Part shown: piece by piece, positions 45,306 to 54,771 of the stretch
How the letters are laid out: the number at the start of each line of letters is the position of its first letter
Position numbering within the stretch: position 1 is the first letter of the stretch
Assembly: GCA_945913285.1 (NCBI GenBank)
Contig: CAMEDD010000008.1
Location: 16,903 to 80,902 of the forward strand
Source: Candidatus Sulfopaludibacter sp. SbA3
GTDB lineage: Bacteria > Pseudomonadota > Alphaproteobacteria > Caulobacterales > Hyphomonadaceae
Length of the DNA: 64,000 nucleotides
Direction of reading: 5' to 3'
Translations under genes and position numbers: made by a program
The notes under the pieces: generated by a model
Database searches by the model: none
The model's input: only the letters and a program-made list of their open reading frames with translations
Told to the model about the DNA's origin: nothing

Positions 45306-46682
45306 ATGACCGCTGCTTCCGACGCCAAGCCGCTCAAGGGCCTGTTTATCAGTACCTATGGCTGCCAGATGAATGTATATGATTCCGAGCGCATCCGCGA
45401 TGTGCTGAAGCCGCTCGGCTATGCGCCGGTGGATGCCCCGGAAGGCGCAGATCTGGTTGTCATCAACACGTGCCATATTCGCGAGAAAGCGACCGAAAAG
45501 GTCTATTCCGAACTTGGCAAGCTGAAGCAGATGAAACTCGCCTCGGGCGGCAAGATGACGATCGCGGTGGCAGGCTGCGTGGCCCAGGCCGAAGGCGCGG
45601 AAATCATCCGCCGCCAGCCGGCTGTCGATCTCGTACTCGGCCCGCAGGCCTATCACAAGCTGCCGGAGATGATCGCGCGCGCCAGCCGCGCTGTCGGCGA
45701 CCGTCTGGAGACCGGGTTCGATACGGTCGAGAAGTTCGACGCGCTTCCGAAGACCCGAGATCCGGAGGGCCCCACAGCCTTCGTGTCGGTCCAGGAGGGC
45801 TGCGACAAGTTCTGCACTTTCTGCGTGGTGCCTTATACGCGCGGCGCCGAGATGTCGCGCAGCGTGGATGATATTGTCTTGGAAGTGCGCGACCTGGCCG
45901 CCAAGGGTGTCCGGGACGTCACCCTGCTCGGCCAGAACGTTAACGCCTTCCACGGCGCGCCCCCGCGTATCGAAGGCGGGGAAGACTGGACGCTCGGCCG
46001 TCTCGTGCGCCACATCGCGAAGATCGGCGGTATCGACCGTATCCGCTACACGACCAGCCATCCGCGGGACATGGACGACGACCTGATCGCCGCCCACGGT
46101 GACACGCCCGCGATGATGCCGTTCCTTCATCTGCCGGTGCAGGCTGGATCAGACCGCATCCTGAAATCCATGAACCGGGGTCACACCGCTGATCAGTACC
46201 GGGACATAATTACCCGCGTGCGCGCCGCGCGTCCGGACATCGCCATCGCGACCGACTTCATCGTCGGCTTCCCTGGCGAAAGCGATGCGGACTTTGAGGC
46301 GACGATGCAGCTGGCCCGCGATGTCGATTACGCCATCGCCTACTCGTTCAAGTATTCCGCGCGGCCGGGCACGCCGGCAACCGAGATGCACGGACATGTC
46401 TGCGAAGCGCTTAAGGACGAACGCCTGCAGGCCTTGCAGGCTTTGCTGCGCGACCAGCAGACCGCCTTCAACCGGTCGCAGGTTGGCAAGATCTTGCCCG
46501 TCCTGGTGACCGGCAAGGGCCGCATTCCCGGCCAGATACACGGCCGCTCGCCCTATCTTCAGTCCGTCCATTTCGAAGGGCCCGAAACGCTCGTGAATTC
46601 TATCGTTGACGTTAAGATCGTCTCCGCCACCATGAGCTCGCTGACCGGTGAACCCGTGCGCATCCGCGAGCCGGCGCAGTGA
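45306..46682 (+). CDS. miaB: tRNA-2-methylthio-N6-dimethylallyladenosine synthase
   Basis: MiaB is the radical-SAM methylthiotransferase that modifies A37 of tRNAs. The 458-residue product has the N-terminal UPF0004 cluster domain ([39 protein letters not shown]), the radical-SAM motif [15 protein letters not shown], and a C-terminal TRAM domain. It starts the conserved miaB-phoH-ybeY-corC-lnt run; its TGA overlaps the GTG start of phoH. Confidence 0.97.
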   Translation: MTAASDAKPLKGLFISTYGCQMNVYDSERIRDVLKPLGYAPVDAPEGADLVVINTCHIREKATEKVYSELGKLKQMKLASGGKMTIAVAGCVAQAEGAEIIRRQPAVDLVLGPQAYHKLPEMIARASRAVGDRLETGFDTVEKFDALPKTRDPEGPTAFVSVQEGCDKFCTFCVVPYTRGAEMSRSVDDIVLEVRDLAAKGVRDVTLLGQNVNAFHGAPPRIEGGEDWTLGRLVRHIAKIGGIDRIRYTTSHPRDMDDDLIAAHGDTPAMMPFLHLPVQAGSDRILKSMNRGHTADQYRDIITRVRAARPDIAIATDFIVGFPGESDADFEATMQLARDVDYAIAYSFKYSARPGTPATEMHGHVCEALKDERLQALQALLRDQQTAFNRSQVGKILPVLVTGKGRIPGQIHGRSPYLQSVHFEGPETLVNSIVDVKIVSATMSSLTGEPVRIREPAQ

Positions 46683-47665
46683 GCGCAAAACGCCCCCCCG
46701 CCGGCGCGCCGGACAAGAACACAGTTACCCGGGTCTATGAGGTCAGCCAGGCTGAGCGCCTGCGCGATCTCTGCGGTCCGCACCACCGCCACCTCGCCTT
46801 TCTGGAAACCCGCCTCGACGCTTACCGACTGCGCGCCGAAAGCCAGGGCGGCGGCATCCGCCTCGACGGGGCAGAAGAGGGCGTCTCGATCGCCATCCTC
46901 GCCCTGGCAGACTTCGAGCGGCGCCTTCGCAATGGCGCCGAGCCGACCGAGATGGAACTTGACGGGTCGCTGCAAGCGGCGCAGTCCCCGTCCCGGTCCT
47001 TTTCGGGCCTCAAAGGCCTGAAAAAACCGGTCACCGCGATGACGCAAGGGCAGGCAAAGTATATCGAACTCCTCGCGCAGCCTGAGAACGCCCTGATTTT
47101 CGGCGTCGGTCCGGCTGGAACGGGAAAGACGTTTCTTGCTGTCGCCTCCGGTGTCGCCGAGTTGCAGGCGGGCCTGCGCCAACGCCTGATCGTGACGCGT
47201 CCTGCGGTCGAGGCCGGCGAGAAGCTCGGCTTCCTGCCAGGTACGCTTGAGGAAAAGGTCGATCCCTACATGTTGCCGATCTGGGACGCGCTGCGCGAAC
47301 TGATGGGGCAGGAGCAGATGGAACGCCGCATGCAGCGCGGCGAGATCGAAGTGGCCCCGATTGCCTTCATGCGTGGGCGGACGCTGAAGAATGCCTTCGT
47401 CATCGTGGACGAAGCGCAGAACACCACGGTCGCACAGATGAAGATGGTGCTGACCCGGCTGGGCCGCGACAGCCGCATGGTTGTGACGGGTGATCCCGGG
47501 CAGGTCGACCTGCCCGGCAGTCAGCCGTCCGGCCTCAAGCATGCCCTGCGCATCCTCGAGAATGTCCAGGGCATTGGCGTACACCATCTGACGGCGCTGG
47601 ATGTCGTGCGCCACGGTCTCGTCAGCCGGATCATCGATGCCTATGCCGCAGCGGGTGAAAGCTGA
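46679..47665 (+). CDS. phoH: PhoH-family ATPase
   Basis: The 328-residue product has an N-terminal KH-like region (about 30-100) and a PhoH P-loop domain: Walker [11 protein letters not shown] at about 142-151, [18 protein letters not shown], and Walker [13 protein letters not shown]. PhoH/YbeZ works with YbeY in rRNA maturation. The GTG start overlaps the miaB stop in a GTGA, and ybeY follows after 8 nt. Confidence 0.95.
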   Translation: MSAKRPPAGAPDKNTVTRVYEVSQAERLRDLCGPHHRHLAFLETRLDAYRLRAESQGGGIRLDGAEEGVSIAILALADFERRLRNGAEPTEMELDGSLQAAQSPSRSFSGLKGLKKPVTAMTQGQAKYIELLAQPENALIFGVGPAGTGKTFLAVASGVAELQAGLRQRLIVTRPAVEAGEKLGFLPGTLEEKVDPYMLPIWDALRELMGQEQMERRMQRGEIEVAPIAFMRGRTLKNAFVIVDEAQNTTVAQMKMVLTRLGRDSRMVVTGDPGQVDLPGSQPSGLKHALRILENVQGIGVHHLTALDVVRHGLVSRIIDAYAAAGES

Positions 47666-47673
47666 GCCTTGCC

Positions 47674-48141
47674 ATGATTGATCTTGCCCTAATCGTGGAA
47701 GGCGAGAGCTGGCAGGCGCTTGGCGACCTTGATGCGCTGAGCCGGCGCGCCTTTGCCGCGGCCGCCAGGGAAGAGCCCGCTGAAGGGCTCGTCTCCCTGC
47801 TGCTGACCGATGATGACGAGCTGCGCCAGCTCAACCGCGATTTCCGGGGCAAGGACAAGCCGACGGACGTGTTGTCCTTTCCGGCCCTGCCGATTGACCG
47901 GCCGCTGCTCGGCGATATTGCAGTGGCGCACGGGGTGGCCTCGCGTGACGCCGCCGTCCAGGGCAAGGCGCTCAGCGATCACCTGACGCACCTTCTGATC
48001 CACGGCTACCTTCACCTGCTTGGTCACGACCATGAAACGCCCGACGACGCGTCCGGAATGGAGGCGCGCGAGATCCGAGCGCTCGCGTCGTTGGATATCG
48101 CCAACCCCTATCTTCTGAGTGATACAGCTCCCGATGAGTGA
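47674..48141 (+). CDS. ybeY: Endoribonuclease YbeY
   Basis: YbeY is a zinc-dependent endoribonuclease needed for 16S rRNA 3'-end maturation and ribosome quality control. The 155-residue product has the metal motif [12 protein letters not shown] with His110, His114 and His120, preceded by the family segment [18 protein letters not shown]. It is the third gene of the miaB-phoH-ybeY-corC-lnt operon; corC begins inside its last codons. Confidence 0.96.
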   Translation: MIDLALIVEGESWQALGDLDALSRRAFAAAAREEPAEGLVSLLLTDDDELRQLNRDFRGKDKPTDVLSFPALPIDRPLLGDIAVAHGVASRDAAVQGKALSDHLTHLLIHGYLHLLGHDHETPDDASGMEAREIRALASLDIANPYLLSDTAPDE

Positions 48142-48994
48142 TTCCGATTCTTCCTCCGGCGACCCGCCATCCGACCGATTACTCAGCTTCTTCGGACTGA
48201 GGCGCAAATCCAGCCGGTCCGAACCGAATGCCGAAGACGGCAATGCGCAAACGGCGCCCCAGGTCATGCGCCTGCGCTTAGCCCAGTTCCAGCAGCAGCG
48301 CGTGATGGACGCGATGGTGCCTCGGGCCGAGATCAAGGCCGTCGAAGCCGGCATCTCGTTTCCGGAGCTGCTCCAGTATTTCGCTGAAGTGACCCACTCG
48401 CGTGTGCCGGTGTTTCGCGAAACGCTCGATGATCCGATCGGCTTTGTTCATATCAAGGATGTCGTCAGCGATATCGCGAAGGGCGTCACGCCCGGTGAGC
48501 GCCCGCTCGATCATCTGCGCCGGGATGTGCTCTATGTGCCGCCGTCGATGCGGCTCGCGGACCTGCTCGTGAAGATGCAGGCCTCCCGAATCCACCTCGC
48601 CCTCGTCGTGGACGAATATGGCGGTACCGACGGTCTGATCACGCTTGAGGATCTCGTCGAAGTCATCGTCGGCGATATCGAAGACGAACATGACGACGAT
48701 GAGCCTCTGTTCCTGCAGCGCAGTGATGCGATCTGGGAAGCCGACGCGCGCACCGAGCTGGAAGAATTCGCCGCCAAGTCGGGACTGGATCTCAGCCTTC
48801 CCGGCAATGATGCAGAGATCGGTACACTGGGCGGCGTTGCGGTCGCGCTGGCCGGCAAGATGCCGGTTGAGGGCGACGTGCTGCGCCATCCGGGCGGCAC
48901 AGCTCTCGAAATCCTGGAAGCCGATACGCGACGTATCCGCCGGCTCAGGCTACACATGCCGGAAATGCCGGCGTCCCTGACGCGCGAGGAGTAG
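48134..48994 (+). CDS. corC: CorC-type CBS-domain protein (YbeX)
   Basis: The 286-residue protein has a CBS pair (about 60-185: [44 protein letters not shown]) and a CorC_HlyC domain (about 205-280), with no membrane domain. CorC/YbeX is linked to Mg2+/Co2+ export and, in its ybeY context, to ribosome metabolism. I use the ATG at 48134, which overlaps ybeY by 8 nt; an in-frame GTG lies at 48119. lnt follows after 5 nt. Confidence 0.93.
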   Translation: MSDSDSSSGDPPSDRLLSFFGLRRKSSRSEPNAEDGNAQTAPQVMRLRLAQFQQQRVMDAMVPRAEIKAVEAGISFPELLQYFAEVTHSRVPVFRETLDDPIGFVHIKDVVSDIAKGVTPGERPLDHLRRDVLYVPPSMRLADLLVKMQASRIHLALVVDEYGGTDGLITLEDLVEVIVGDIEDEHDDDEPLFLQRSDAIWEADARTELEEFAAKSGLDLSLPGNDAEIGTLGGVAVALAGKMPVEGDVLRHPGGTALEILEADTRRIRRLRLHMPEMPASLTREE

Positions 48995-48999
48995 CGCAC

Positions 49000-50643
49000 A
49001 TGTCCGAAGCGGTTCGCAGCCACGGCTTCACTGCCCTGGGCCCCCTTCACGAGTCCCTTGCCCGCCTGAAGGGCTGGCCAGCGGCCGGCACGGCGGGCCT
49101 GTTCGGGGCGCTGGCGGCCTTCGCCTTTGCGCCCTTTCACTTCAGCGCTGCCCTCGCGGTTTCGCTGCCGGGCCTGATCTGGATGATCGATGGTGCGCGC
49201 GCGCACAGGCGCTGGGGCAGGGCGGTCGCTTTCCGGAGCTGGGCCTTCGGAAGCGGCTTTTTCCTCGTCAGCATGCACTGGACGGCGCTGCCCTTCCTGG
49301 TGAACCCGGAGCAGCATCTCGCCTTCATCTGGTTGCCGCTGATCGTGTTGCCCGCAGGCATGGGCCTGATCTGGGGAGGCTTCATGGCGATGGCTGGCGC
49401 CTTCTGGTCGGCGTCGCCCTCCCGCATCTTCGTCTTTGCGCTGTTCTTCTCGATCGCCGAATGGACCCGGGGGCATCTGTTCGGCGGGTTCCCATGGAAC
49501 CTTCCTGGCACAACATGGATCCCCGGCGGCGCCTTCTCGCAGGCCGCTTCGCTGGGCGGCGTGTACTGGTTGACCTTGCTGACCGTCTTCGTGATGTCTG
49601 CACCTGCCGCGCTCGTGGACACACGGGATGCGCGCGGCCTCGGTCTCCGGCTGTCGCCTTCCTTCGGCGCGGTGGTCCTGCTGGCCATCGGCTGGGCCTG
49701 GGGGGCAGAGCGGATTGCCGCTCCATCGCCGCTGACCGATCAGCCGGTGGTCATCATGGACGCCGGGGTGCCGCAATCCGAATGGGACCGCCTCGAATCG
49801 GCCCCGGTGCTCAACGAATACGTTCGTATGCTGACATACCCGGACAGCAAGCCCGGTGACATCGTCGTCTGGCCCGAAGGCGCCGTGCCCGGCTTCCTGC
49901 TTCAGGAAGCCGAAGGACTGGACGCCATTTCATCCTATATCGGCGAGCGCACGTTGGTGGTCGGCGCGACCCGCTATGAGTGGTTCACACAGGATACGCC
50001 CGTCTATTACAACAGCCTCGCCGTGCTCGACAGCAAGGCCAACCAGACCGGGCCGGTGTCGCTCTATGACAAGCACCGTCTGGTGCCGTTCGGCGAGCTG
50101 GCCGCGGTCGATTTCATTCCCTTCGGTCGCCAGTTCGCCTCGATGCTGCCGCCGACAACCCAGCGCCTCGCCGCCTCTGGTTTCCGTCCTGGCGGCGGCC
50201 CCACCGCCGTCGACACCGGGACCATGCCGCCCTTCGTGGCCCTCATCTGCTACGAGGGCCTGTTCCCGGAAATCACGCGGCAAGCCAACCTGACGGACCG
50301 GGCGAAATGGATCGTGCTGATCTCGAACGATGCCTGGTTCGGAGGCGGCATGGGCCCAGCCCAGCACTATGCCCAGAACCGTTACCGCGCCATCGAAACC
50401 GGCCTGCCGCTCGTGCGCGCGGCCAACCGGGGCGCGTCCGGCATCGTCGATGGCTATGGCCGCGAGACGATGCGCACGCTGCCGGCGGAAACAGCGCCCG
50501 AAGGCTGGACGGCAACCTATGGCCGCGACCGCATTCCGGAACCGGCGCCGGCCACCGTGTTCCAGACCCGGTTCGGCGCCGTGCTGTTCTGGTTCAGCCT
50601 CTGCATCTTCGCCATACTGGCCTTCATCAGTTGGAGGCGCTAA
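49000..50643 (+). CDS. lnt: Apolipoprotein N-acyltransferase
   Basis: Lnt adds the third acyl chain to the N-terminal cysteine of lipoproteins in the inner membrane. The 547-residue protein has several N-terminal membrane helices (about 25-230) and a nitrilase domain with the Glu-Lys-Cys triad: Glu293 (VVWPEGAVPGF), Lys358 (LYDKHRLVPFGE) and Cys417 (ALICYEGLFPE). A last membrane helix lies at the C-terminus. A GAGGAG site precedes the ATG. It closes the miaB-to-lnt run. Confidence 0.96.
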   Translation: MSEAVRSHGFTALGPLHESLARLKGWPAAGTAGLFGALAAFAFAPFHFSAALAVSLPGLIWMIDGARAHRRWGRAVAFRSWAFGSGFFLVSMHWTALPFLVNPEQHLAFIWLPLIVLPAGMGLIWGGFMAMAGAFWSASPSRIFVFALFFSIAEWTRGHLFGGFPWNLPGTTWIPGGAFSQAASLGGVYWLTLLTVFVMSAPAALVDTRDARGLGLRLSPSFGAVVLLAIGWAWGAERIAAPSPLTDQPVVIMDAGVPQSEWDRLESAPVLNEYVRMLTYPDSKPGDIVVWPEGAVPGFLLQEAEGLDAISSYIGERTLVVGATRYEWFTQDTPVYYNSLAVLDSKANQTGPVSLYDKHRLVPFGELAAVDFIPFGRQFASMLPPTTQRLAASGFRPGGGPTAVDTGTMPPFVALICYEGLFPEITRQANLTDRAKWIVLISNDAWFGGGMGPAQHYAQNRYRAIETGLPLVRAANRGASGIVDGYGRETMRTLPAETAPEGWTATYGRDRIPEPAPATVFQTRFGAVLFWFSLCIFAILAFISWRR

Positions 50644-50683
50644 GCCTGTCTTCAGCGATGCGCCGCGCGCGAATGGATGAGTA

Positions 50684-51106
50684 ATGACCGACAGCAAACT
50701 TCCGAGCGGGATCGACCGGGTTGTTGGGCAACGTATCCGCTGGCGCCGCCGCGAGCTCAAGCTGACCCAGGAACGGCTCGGTGAGCTCCTTGAACTGACA
50801 TTCCAGCAAGTCCAGAAATACGAAAAGGGCGTCAACCGCGTCTCGGCCGGGCGATTGTTCGAGATCGCAGGCGTGCTCGGCGTGCCCATCAATTACTTTT
50901 TTGAAGGCGCGCAAGAGTTCCTCGAAGCCGAAGCGGCTGAGTTTGCCGAAGATGAGGATGAGCCCCACGCCCCGGTGATGACGCCTGAAATGCTGGAGCT
51001 GATTTCAGCCTTTCGGAAGATCGAGGACGTCTCCCTGCGCAGGTCGCTTCTGAATACTGTCCGCGCCGCGGCCTCCGCCTTCGATAACCGGCCGGGCCTG
51101 GACTGA
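50684..51106 (+). CDS. XRE-family helix-turn-helix regulator
   Basis: The 140-residue protein has an XRE/Cro helix-turn-helix (about 15-70: VGQRIRWRRRELKLTQERLG, FQQVQKYEKGVNRVSAGRL) and an acidic, helical C-terminal tail. This regulator is conserved between lnt and metK in alphaproteobacteria. Here metK is missing and trmB begins 12 nt after its stop. The target genes are unknown. Confidence 0.92.
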   Translation: MTDSKLPSGIDRVVGQRIRWRRRELKLTQERLGELLELTFQQVQKYEKGVNRVSAGRLFEIAGVLGVPINYFFEGAQEFLEAEAAEFAEDEDEPHAPVMTPEMLELISAFRKIEDVSLRRSLLNTVRAAASAFDNRPGLD

Positions 51107-51118
51107 GCGCGTCCCGGC

Positions 51119-51829
51119 ATGGCTACGCACGACCCTGAAGCCTTGAGGGATCGCCCGATCCGCACCTTCGGCCGCACCGGTGGCCGGGCCTTATCGCCGC
51201 GCCAGCAGAACCTGCTGGACACCCAGCTGGATCGCTGGCGGCTTCCGGCGCCGGTGGCGCCGGTGGCGCAGGGGCTCGACCCGCGCAGCCTGTTCCCCGG
51301 GACGCGCGCTGTCTGGCTGGAGATCGGCTTCGGCGGCGGCGAACACCTCGTCGCCCAAGCGGGCGACCACCGGGAGACCGGCTTCATCGGCTGCGAGCCC
51401 TTTGTCGAAGGTGTCGCAAAGGCCCTGGCCGGGATTGAAGAGCGTGAATTGACGAATGTCCGTCTCTGGCCGGACGATGCGCGCCTTTTGCTGGACGCCT
51501 TTGCCCCCGCTTCGATCGAGCGCGCCTTCATCCTGTTTCCGGATCCCTGGCCGAAGCGCCGCCAGCAGAAGCGCCGCCTCGTGCAGCCAGACTTTGCGGC
51601 CGCACTCCGCCGCGTCATCGCGCCCGGCGGGCAAGTTCGCTTTGCCACCGACGTGGCCAGCTACGCCGATGAAGCGCTGCTGACATTTCTGCAGAATGGC
51701 GGGTTTGAATGGACGGCTGAGGCCGCCGATGATTGGCGCCGTCCGCCATCGGATCATGTCACGACGCGCTATGAAACCAAGAAGCTCGGTGATTGCGCGC
51801 CGGTCTGGTATGACTTCACGTGCATCTGA
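51119..51829 (+). CDS. trmB: tRNA (guanine-N7)-methyltransferase
   Basis: TrmB makes m7G46 in tRNAs using SAM. The 236-residue product has the SAM-binding motif LEIGFGGGEHLV, the GCEPFVEGVAKAL strand, the catalytic region RAFILFPDPWPKRRQQKRR (Asp in DPWPK), and the C-terminal TRYE. The start ATG at 51119 lies close behind the XRE gene, suggesting co-transcription. Confidence 0.95.
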   Translation: MATHDPEALRDRPIRTFGRTGGRALSPRQQNLLDTQLDRWRLPAPVAPVAQGLDPRSLFPGTRAVWLEIGFGGGEHLVAQAGDHRETGFIGCEPFVEGVAKALAGIEERELTNVRLWPDDARLLLDAFAPASIERAFILFPDPWPKRRQQKRRLVQPDFAAALRRVIAPGGQVRFATDVASYADEALLTFLQNGGFEWTAEAADDWRRPPSDHVTTRYETKKLGDCAPVWYDFTCI

Positions 51830-51843
51830 ATTTATCGGCTTTA

Positions 51844-51872
51844 TTGACGATTTGCCGATTTTGTGGCTTAAT
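51844..51872 (+). promoter_or_regulatory. Promoter of the cold-shock gene
   Basis: TTGACG at 51844-51849 and CTTAAT at 51867-51872 are separated by exactly 17 bp, a good sigma-70 match. The start site would be near 51879, leaving a leader of about 135 nt before the cold-shock gene ATG. Confidence 0.6.
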
Positions 51873-51889
51873 CTGGCGCATCGAAACCG

Positions 51890-51923
51890 GTCGGTCTGAA
51901 TATCAAGACCCCGTCAGACCGAC
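51890..51923 (+). promoter_or_regulatory. 5'-leader hairpin of the cold-shock mRNA
   Basis: GTCGGTCTGA and TCAGACCGAC form a perfect 10-bp stem with a 14-nt loop, about 10 nt after the predicted start site. Long structured leaders are typical of cold-shock mRNAs and control stability and translation with temperature. No T-run follows, so it is not a terminator. Confidence 0.55.
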
Positions 51924-52014
51924 GGCAATGACTTTCCCTCCCCCGCTTTCGATGGGCACCGGCACGGCGCAATCCCGCGCTTGCCGCGGCCCGGAACGGT
52001 AAAGGAAGGCCATT

Positions 52015-52224
52015 ATGGCAACCGGAAAAGTTAAGTGGTTCAACGACCAGAAGGGTTTCGGCTTCATCAAGCCGGATGAGGGCGGTGCAGACGTATTCGT
52101 CCACATTTCGGCCGTCGAGCGTTCGGGTCTCCGCACCCTCGCCGAGAACCAGGCCATCGCCTATGAACTGCACAAGGACGAACGCCGCGGCAAAACTTCG
52201 GCTGTGGATCTGAAAATCCTTTAA
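52015..52224 (+). CDS. Cold-shock domain protein
   Basis: The 69-residue product is a single cold-shock domain with both RNA-binding motifs, KWFNDQKGFGFIKPD (RNP1) and DVFVHISAVE (RNP2). It binds single-stranded nucleic acid and acts as an RNA chaperone. A ~135-nt structured leader, a good promoter and a strong terminator make it a single-gene unit between trmB and rimP. An AAAGGAAGG ribosome binding site lies upstream of the ATG. Confidence 0.96.
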   Translation: MATGKVKWFNDQKGFGFIKPDEGGADVFVHISAVERSGLRTLAENQAIAYELHKDERRGKTSAVDLKIL

Positions 52225-52252
52225 GCAATCGAGCCCCAAAAGGGTCAGGACG

Positions 52253-52283
52253 CGGCGGCCAGGTCTCCTGGCCGCCGTTTTTT
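52253..52283 (+). terminator. Strong intrinsic terminator of the cold-shock gene
   Basis: CGGCGGCCAGG pairs perfectly with CCTGGCCGCCG (11 bp, 3-nt loop) and is followed by six T residues at 52278-52283. It lies 28 nt after the cold-shock gene stop. Confidence 0.93.
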
Positions 52284-52300
52284 CTGGCTCAGTATCCCCC

Positions 52301-52329
52301 TCGACAGATCGTCCTTTCGGGATTATCTA
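52301..52329 (+). promoter_or_regulatory. Candidate promoter of the rimP-nusA-infB operon
   Basis: TCGACA at 52301-52306 and TATCTA at 52324-52329 are 17 bp apart. The predicted start site is near 52336, about 73 nt upstream of rimP and just before a terminator-like hairpin. Confidence 0.45.
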
Positions 52330-52352
52330 CCGCTCAAGTCGAAATATATCGG

Positions 52353-52383
52353 CGGCGGGTCCGGAAACGGGTCCGCCGTTTTT
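52353..52383 (+). terminator. Attenuator-like terminator in the rimP leader
   Basis: CGGCGGGTCCG and CGGGTCCGCCG form an 11-bp stem with two G-U pairs, closed by a GAAA tetraloop and followed by five T residues. It lies between the candidate promoter (52301-52329) and the rimP ATG at 52409. That position fits transcription attenuation, or a second terminator for upstream transcripts. Confidence 0.75.
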
Positions 52384-52408
52384 CTTTGCCCGGATTTGCC
52401 CTGCCTTC

Positions 52409-53011
52409 ATGATCGCCCTCACCGAACAGGAACGCCGCCTGCTGGAGATCCTCCGCCCCGTCGCGGAGAAGCTCGGCATGGAGATCGTCCGCCTGCGCGT
52501 GTCCGGCGGCCGGCGTCCCCACCTTCAGGTGATGGCCGAGCGGGCAGGGGGCGCGCCGACGGACGTTGAAGACTGCGCCCGCCTCAGCCGCGCCATCAAC
52601 CCGGTGCTGGACGACGCCGATCCCATCCCGGAGGCCTACCTTCTGGAAGTCTCTACCCCGGGTATCGACCGGCCGCTGACCCGGCCCGGCGATTTTGCCC
52701 GCTGGATCGGCCATGCGGCACGGATCGAACTGGCGCGTCCCATCGATGGCCGCCGCCGGTTCACCGGCACGATCGTCTCGGAAGGCGAAGACGGCGTGCA
52801 TATCGAACTCGATGACGAGACCGAACTCGTCGCCGGCGTTCACGAGATGAGCCGGGCGAGCCTTGTGCTGACGGATGAACTTATTGAAGCGGCGCGCGCG
52901 GCCGGCAACCTGCCGCCACAGCCGGACGAAGATGAAGACACCCTCGCCGATTTCGAGATCGACGAGACAGAAGACGACACAGACGAAGAAGAGACAGGAG
53001 ATCTCCAATGA
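52409..53011 (+). CDS. rimP: Ribosome maturation factor RimP
   Basis: RimP helps mature the 30S subunit. The 200-residue product has the two-domain fold (ILRPVAEKLGMEIVRLRVSG, DCARLSRAINPVLDDADPI, YLLEVSTPGIDRPLTRPGDF) plus a long acidic C-terminal tail. The stop overlaps the nusA ATG in an ATGA. It opens the rimP-nusA-ylxR-infB-rbfA block. Confidence 0.95.
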   Translation: MIALTEQERRLLEILRPVAEKLGMEIVRLRVSGGRRPHLQVMAERAGGAPTDVEDCARLSRAINPVLDDADPIPEAYLLEVSTPGIDRPLTRPGDFARWIGHAARIELARPIDGRRRFTGTIVSEGEDGVHIELDDETELVAGVHEMSRASLVLTDELIEAARAAGNLPPQPDEDEDTLADFEIDETEDDTDEEETGDLQ

Positions 53012-54771
53012 GCACCGTAGGCGTTTCTGCCAACCGGCTTGAAATCCTTCAGATCGCCAAGGCGGTCGCAGAAGAAAAATCGATCGACCAGCGCATCGTC
53101 ATCGAAGCGATGCAGGAAGCCATCGAGAAAGCCGCCAAAGCCAAGTATGGCCAGGAGCACGATATCCGCGCGCGGATCGATACGGCCACCGGTGAGCAGA
53201 CCCTCTGGCGGGTCCAGACGGTCGTCGCGGACGACAATTTTGAAGACGAAGCCAAGCAGTTGCGCCTCGCCGAAGCCAAGAAGATCGATCCCGCCCTTGA
53301 GATCGGCAGCGAACTGAAGGAAGAGCTCCCGCCCTTCGATTTCGGCCGCGTTGCCGCTCAGACCGCCAAGCAGGTGATCACCCAGAAAGTGCGCGATGCC
53401 GAGCGCGAGCGTCAGTATACAGAATATAAAGACCGCGTCGGCGACGTCATCAACGGTATCGTCAAGCGCGTCGAGTATGGCCATGTGATCGTCGATCTCG
53501 GCCGCGCAGAGGGCATCATCCGCCGCAATGACGGCATCCCGCGCGAAAACTTCCAGCCGAACGACCGCGTCCGCGCCTATCTCTACAAGGTCAGCCGCGA
53601 GCTCAAGGGCCCGCAGATCTTCCTGTCGCGCGCCGCGCCGGATTTCATGCGCAAGCTGTTCGCTGCCGAAGTGCCGGAAGTCTATGAAGGCGTCATCCAG
53701 ATCAAGGCCTGCGCCCGCGACCCGGGCAGCCGCGCCAAGATCGGCGTTATCTCGAACGACAGCTCGATTGATCCTGTCGGCGCGTGCGTCGGTATGCGCG
53801 GTGCGCGCGTGCAGGCTGTCGTCGGCGAACTTTCGGGCGAGAAGATCGACATCATCCCGTGGAACAATGACGCCGCCACATTCATCGTGAACGCGCTCCA
53901 GCCCGCCGAAGTCTCGAAAGTGGTGCTCGACGAAGACGAGCGCCGCGTCGAGGTTGTCGTGGCCGACGACCAGTTCCCGCTGGCCATTGGCCGCCGCGGC
54001 CAGAACGTCCGCCTCGCCTCGCAGCTCACCGGTTGGCAGATCGACCTGATCACCGAGTCGGCCGATTCCGAGCGCTACCAGAAGGAATTCCAGGAGCGCA
54101 CGGACCTCTTCATGAAGGCGCTCGATGCGGACGAAACGCTCGCGCAGCTCCTCGCCTCGGAAGGCTTTGAGTCGGTTGAGGAAATCGCCTTCGTCGCACC
54201 GGAAGACTTCATCACCATCGAAGGCTTCGACAAGGACGTCGCTGAAGAGCTGCAGGAACGCGCCCGTGAATTCCTCGAGCGCGTTGCCGTCGAGAACGAC
54301 AACAAGCGCCGCGAACTCGGCGTCGAGGACGATGTCATGGAACTGGAAGGCGTCACGCCTGCCTTTGCCGTGAAGCTCGGCGAACAGGGTGTAAAGACCG
54401 TCGAAGACGTCGCTGGTCTCGTGCCGGACGATATCACGGGTTACCGCGAGCCAGGTCCAGACGGAAAGCCGGTCTGGGTCGAAGGCATCCTGAAGAAGAA
54501 CGAAATGCGCAAGGATGACGCCCAGATGTTCATCATGAAGGCCCGCGTTGTGGCCGGCTGGATCGAGCAGGAAGCGGTTGACGCATTGCTCGTCGACCAG
54601 GGCGGCGGAGAGGCTCCGGAGCTGACGGAAGAGGAGCGCGCGCTGCTCGCCCTCGGAGAGCTCGGCAACTCTGTGACTGACGATGACGCGCTTGCCGAAG
54701 AACTCGGTTTTGATCTCGCAGACCTTCAGCAAGTGGAGGGCGGCGATGAAGAAGCCGTACCCGAGCAGTGA
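53008..54771 (+). CDS. nusA: Transcription termination/antitermination factor NusA
   Basis: NusA binds RNA polymerase and nascent RNA to control pausing, termination and antitermination. The 587-residue protein has the N-terminal polymerase-binding domain (1-130), S1 domain (about 140-205, [20 protein letters not shown]), KH1-KH2 (about 230-350, [15 protein letters not shown] and [13 protein letters not shown]), and C-terminal helix-hairpin-helix repeats. An AGGAG site lies in the end of rimP. Its 3' end overlaps the ylxR start by 26 nt. Confidence 0.97.
   Translation: MSTVGVSANRLEILQIAKAVAEEKSIDQRIVIEAMQEAIEKAAKAKYGQEHDIRARIDTATGEQTLWRVQTVVADDNFEDEAKQLRLAEAKKIDPALEIGSELKEELPPFDFGRVAAQTAKQVITQKVRDAERERQYTEYKDRVGDVINGIVKRVEYGHVIVDLGRAEGIIRRNDGIPRENFQPNDRVRAYLYKVSRELKGPQIFLSRAAPDFMRKLFAAEVPEVYEGVIQIKACARDPGSRAKIGVISNDSSIDPVGACVGMRGARVQAVVGELSGEKIDIIPWNNDAATFIVNALQPAEVSKVVLDEDERRVEVVVADDQFPLAIGRRGQNVRLASQLTGWQIDLITESADSERYQKEFQERTDLFMKALDADETLAQLLASEGFESVEEIAFVAPEDFITIEGFDKDVAEELQERAREFLERVAVENDNKRRELGVEDDVMELEGVTPAFAVKLGEQGVKTVEDVAGLVPDDITGYREPGPDGKPVWVEGILKKNEMRKDDAQMFIMKARVVAGWIEQEAVDALLVDQGGGEAPELTEEERALLALGELGNSVTDDDALAEELGFDLADLQQVEGGDEEAVPEQ

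Noticed and set aside
52840..54732. 630-codon open frame on the minus strand opposite nusA
   Set aside because: It is the antisense of a clear nusA, is very rich in Asp/Glu/Leu/Val as expected from reversed alphaproteobacterial codons, and has no family motif.
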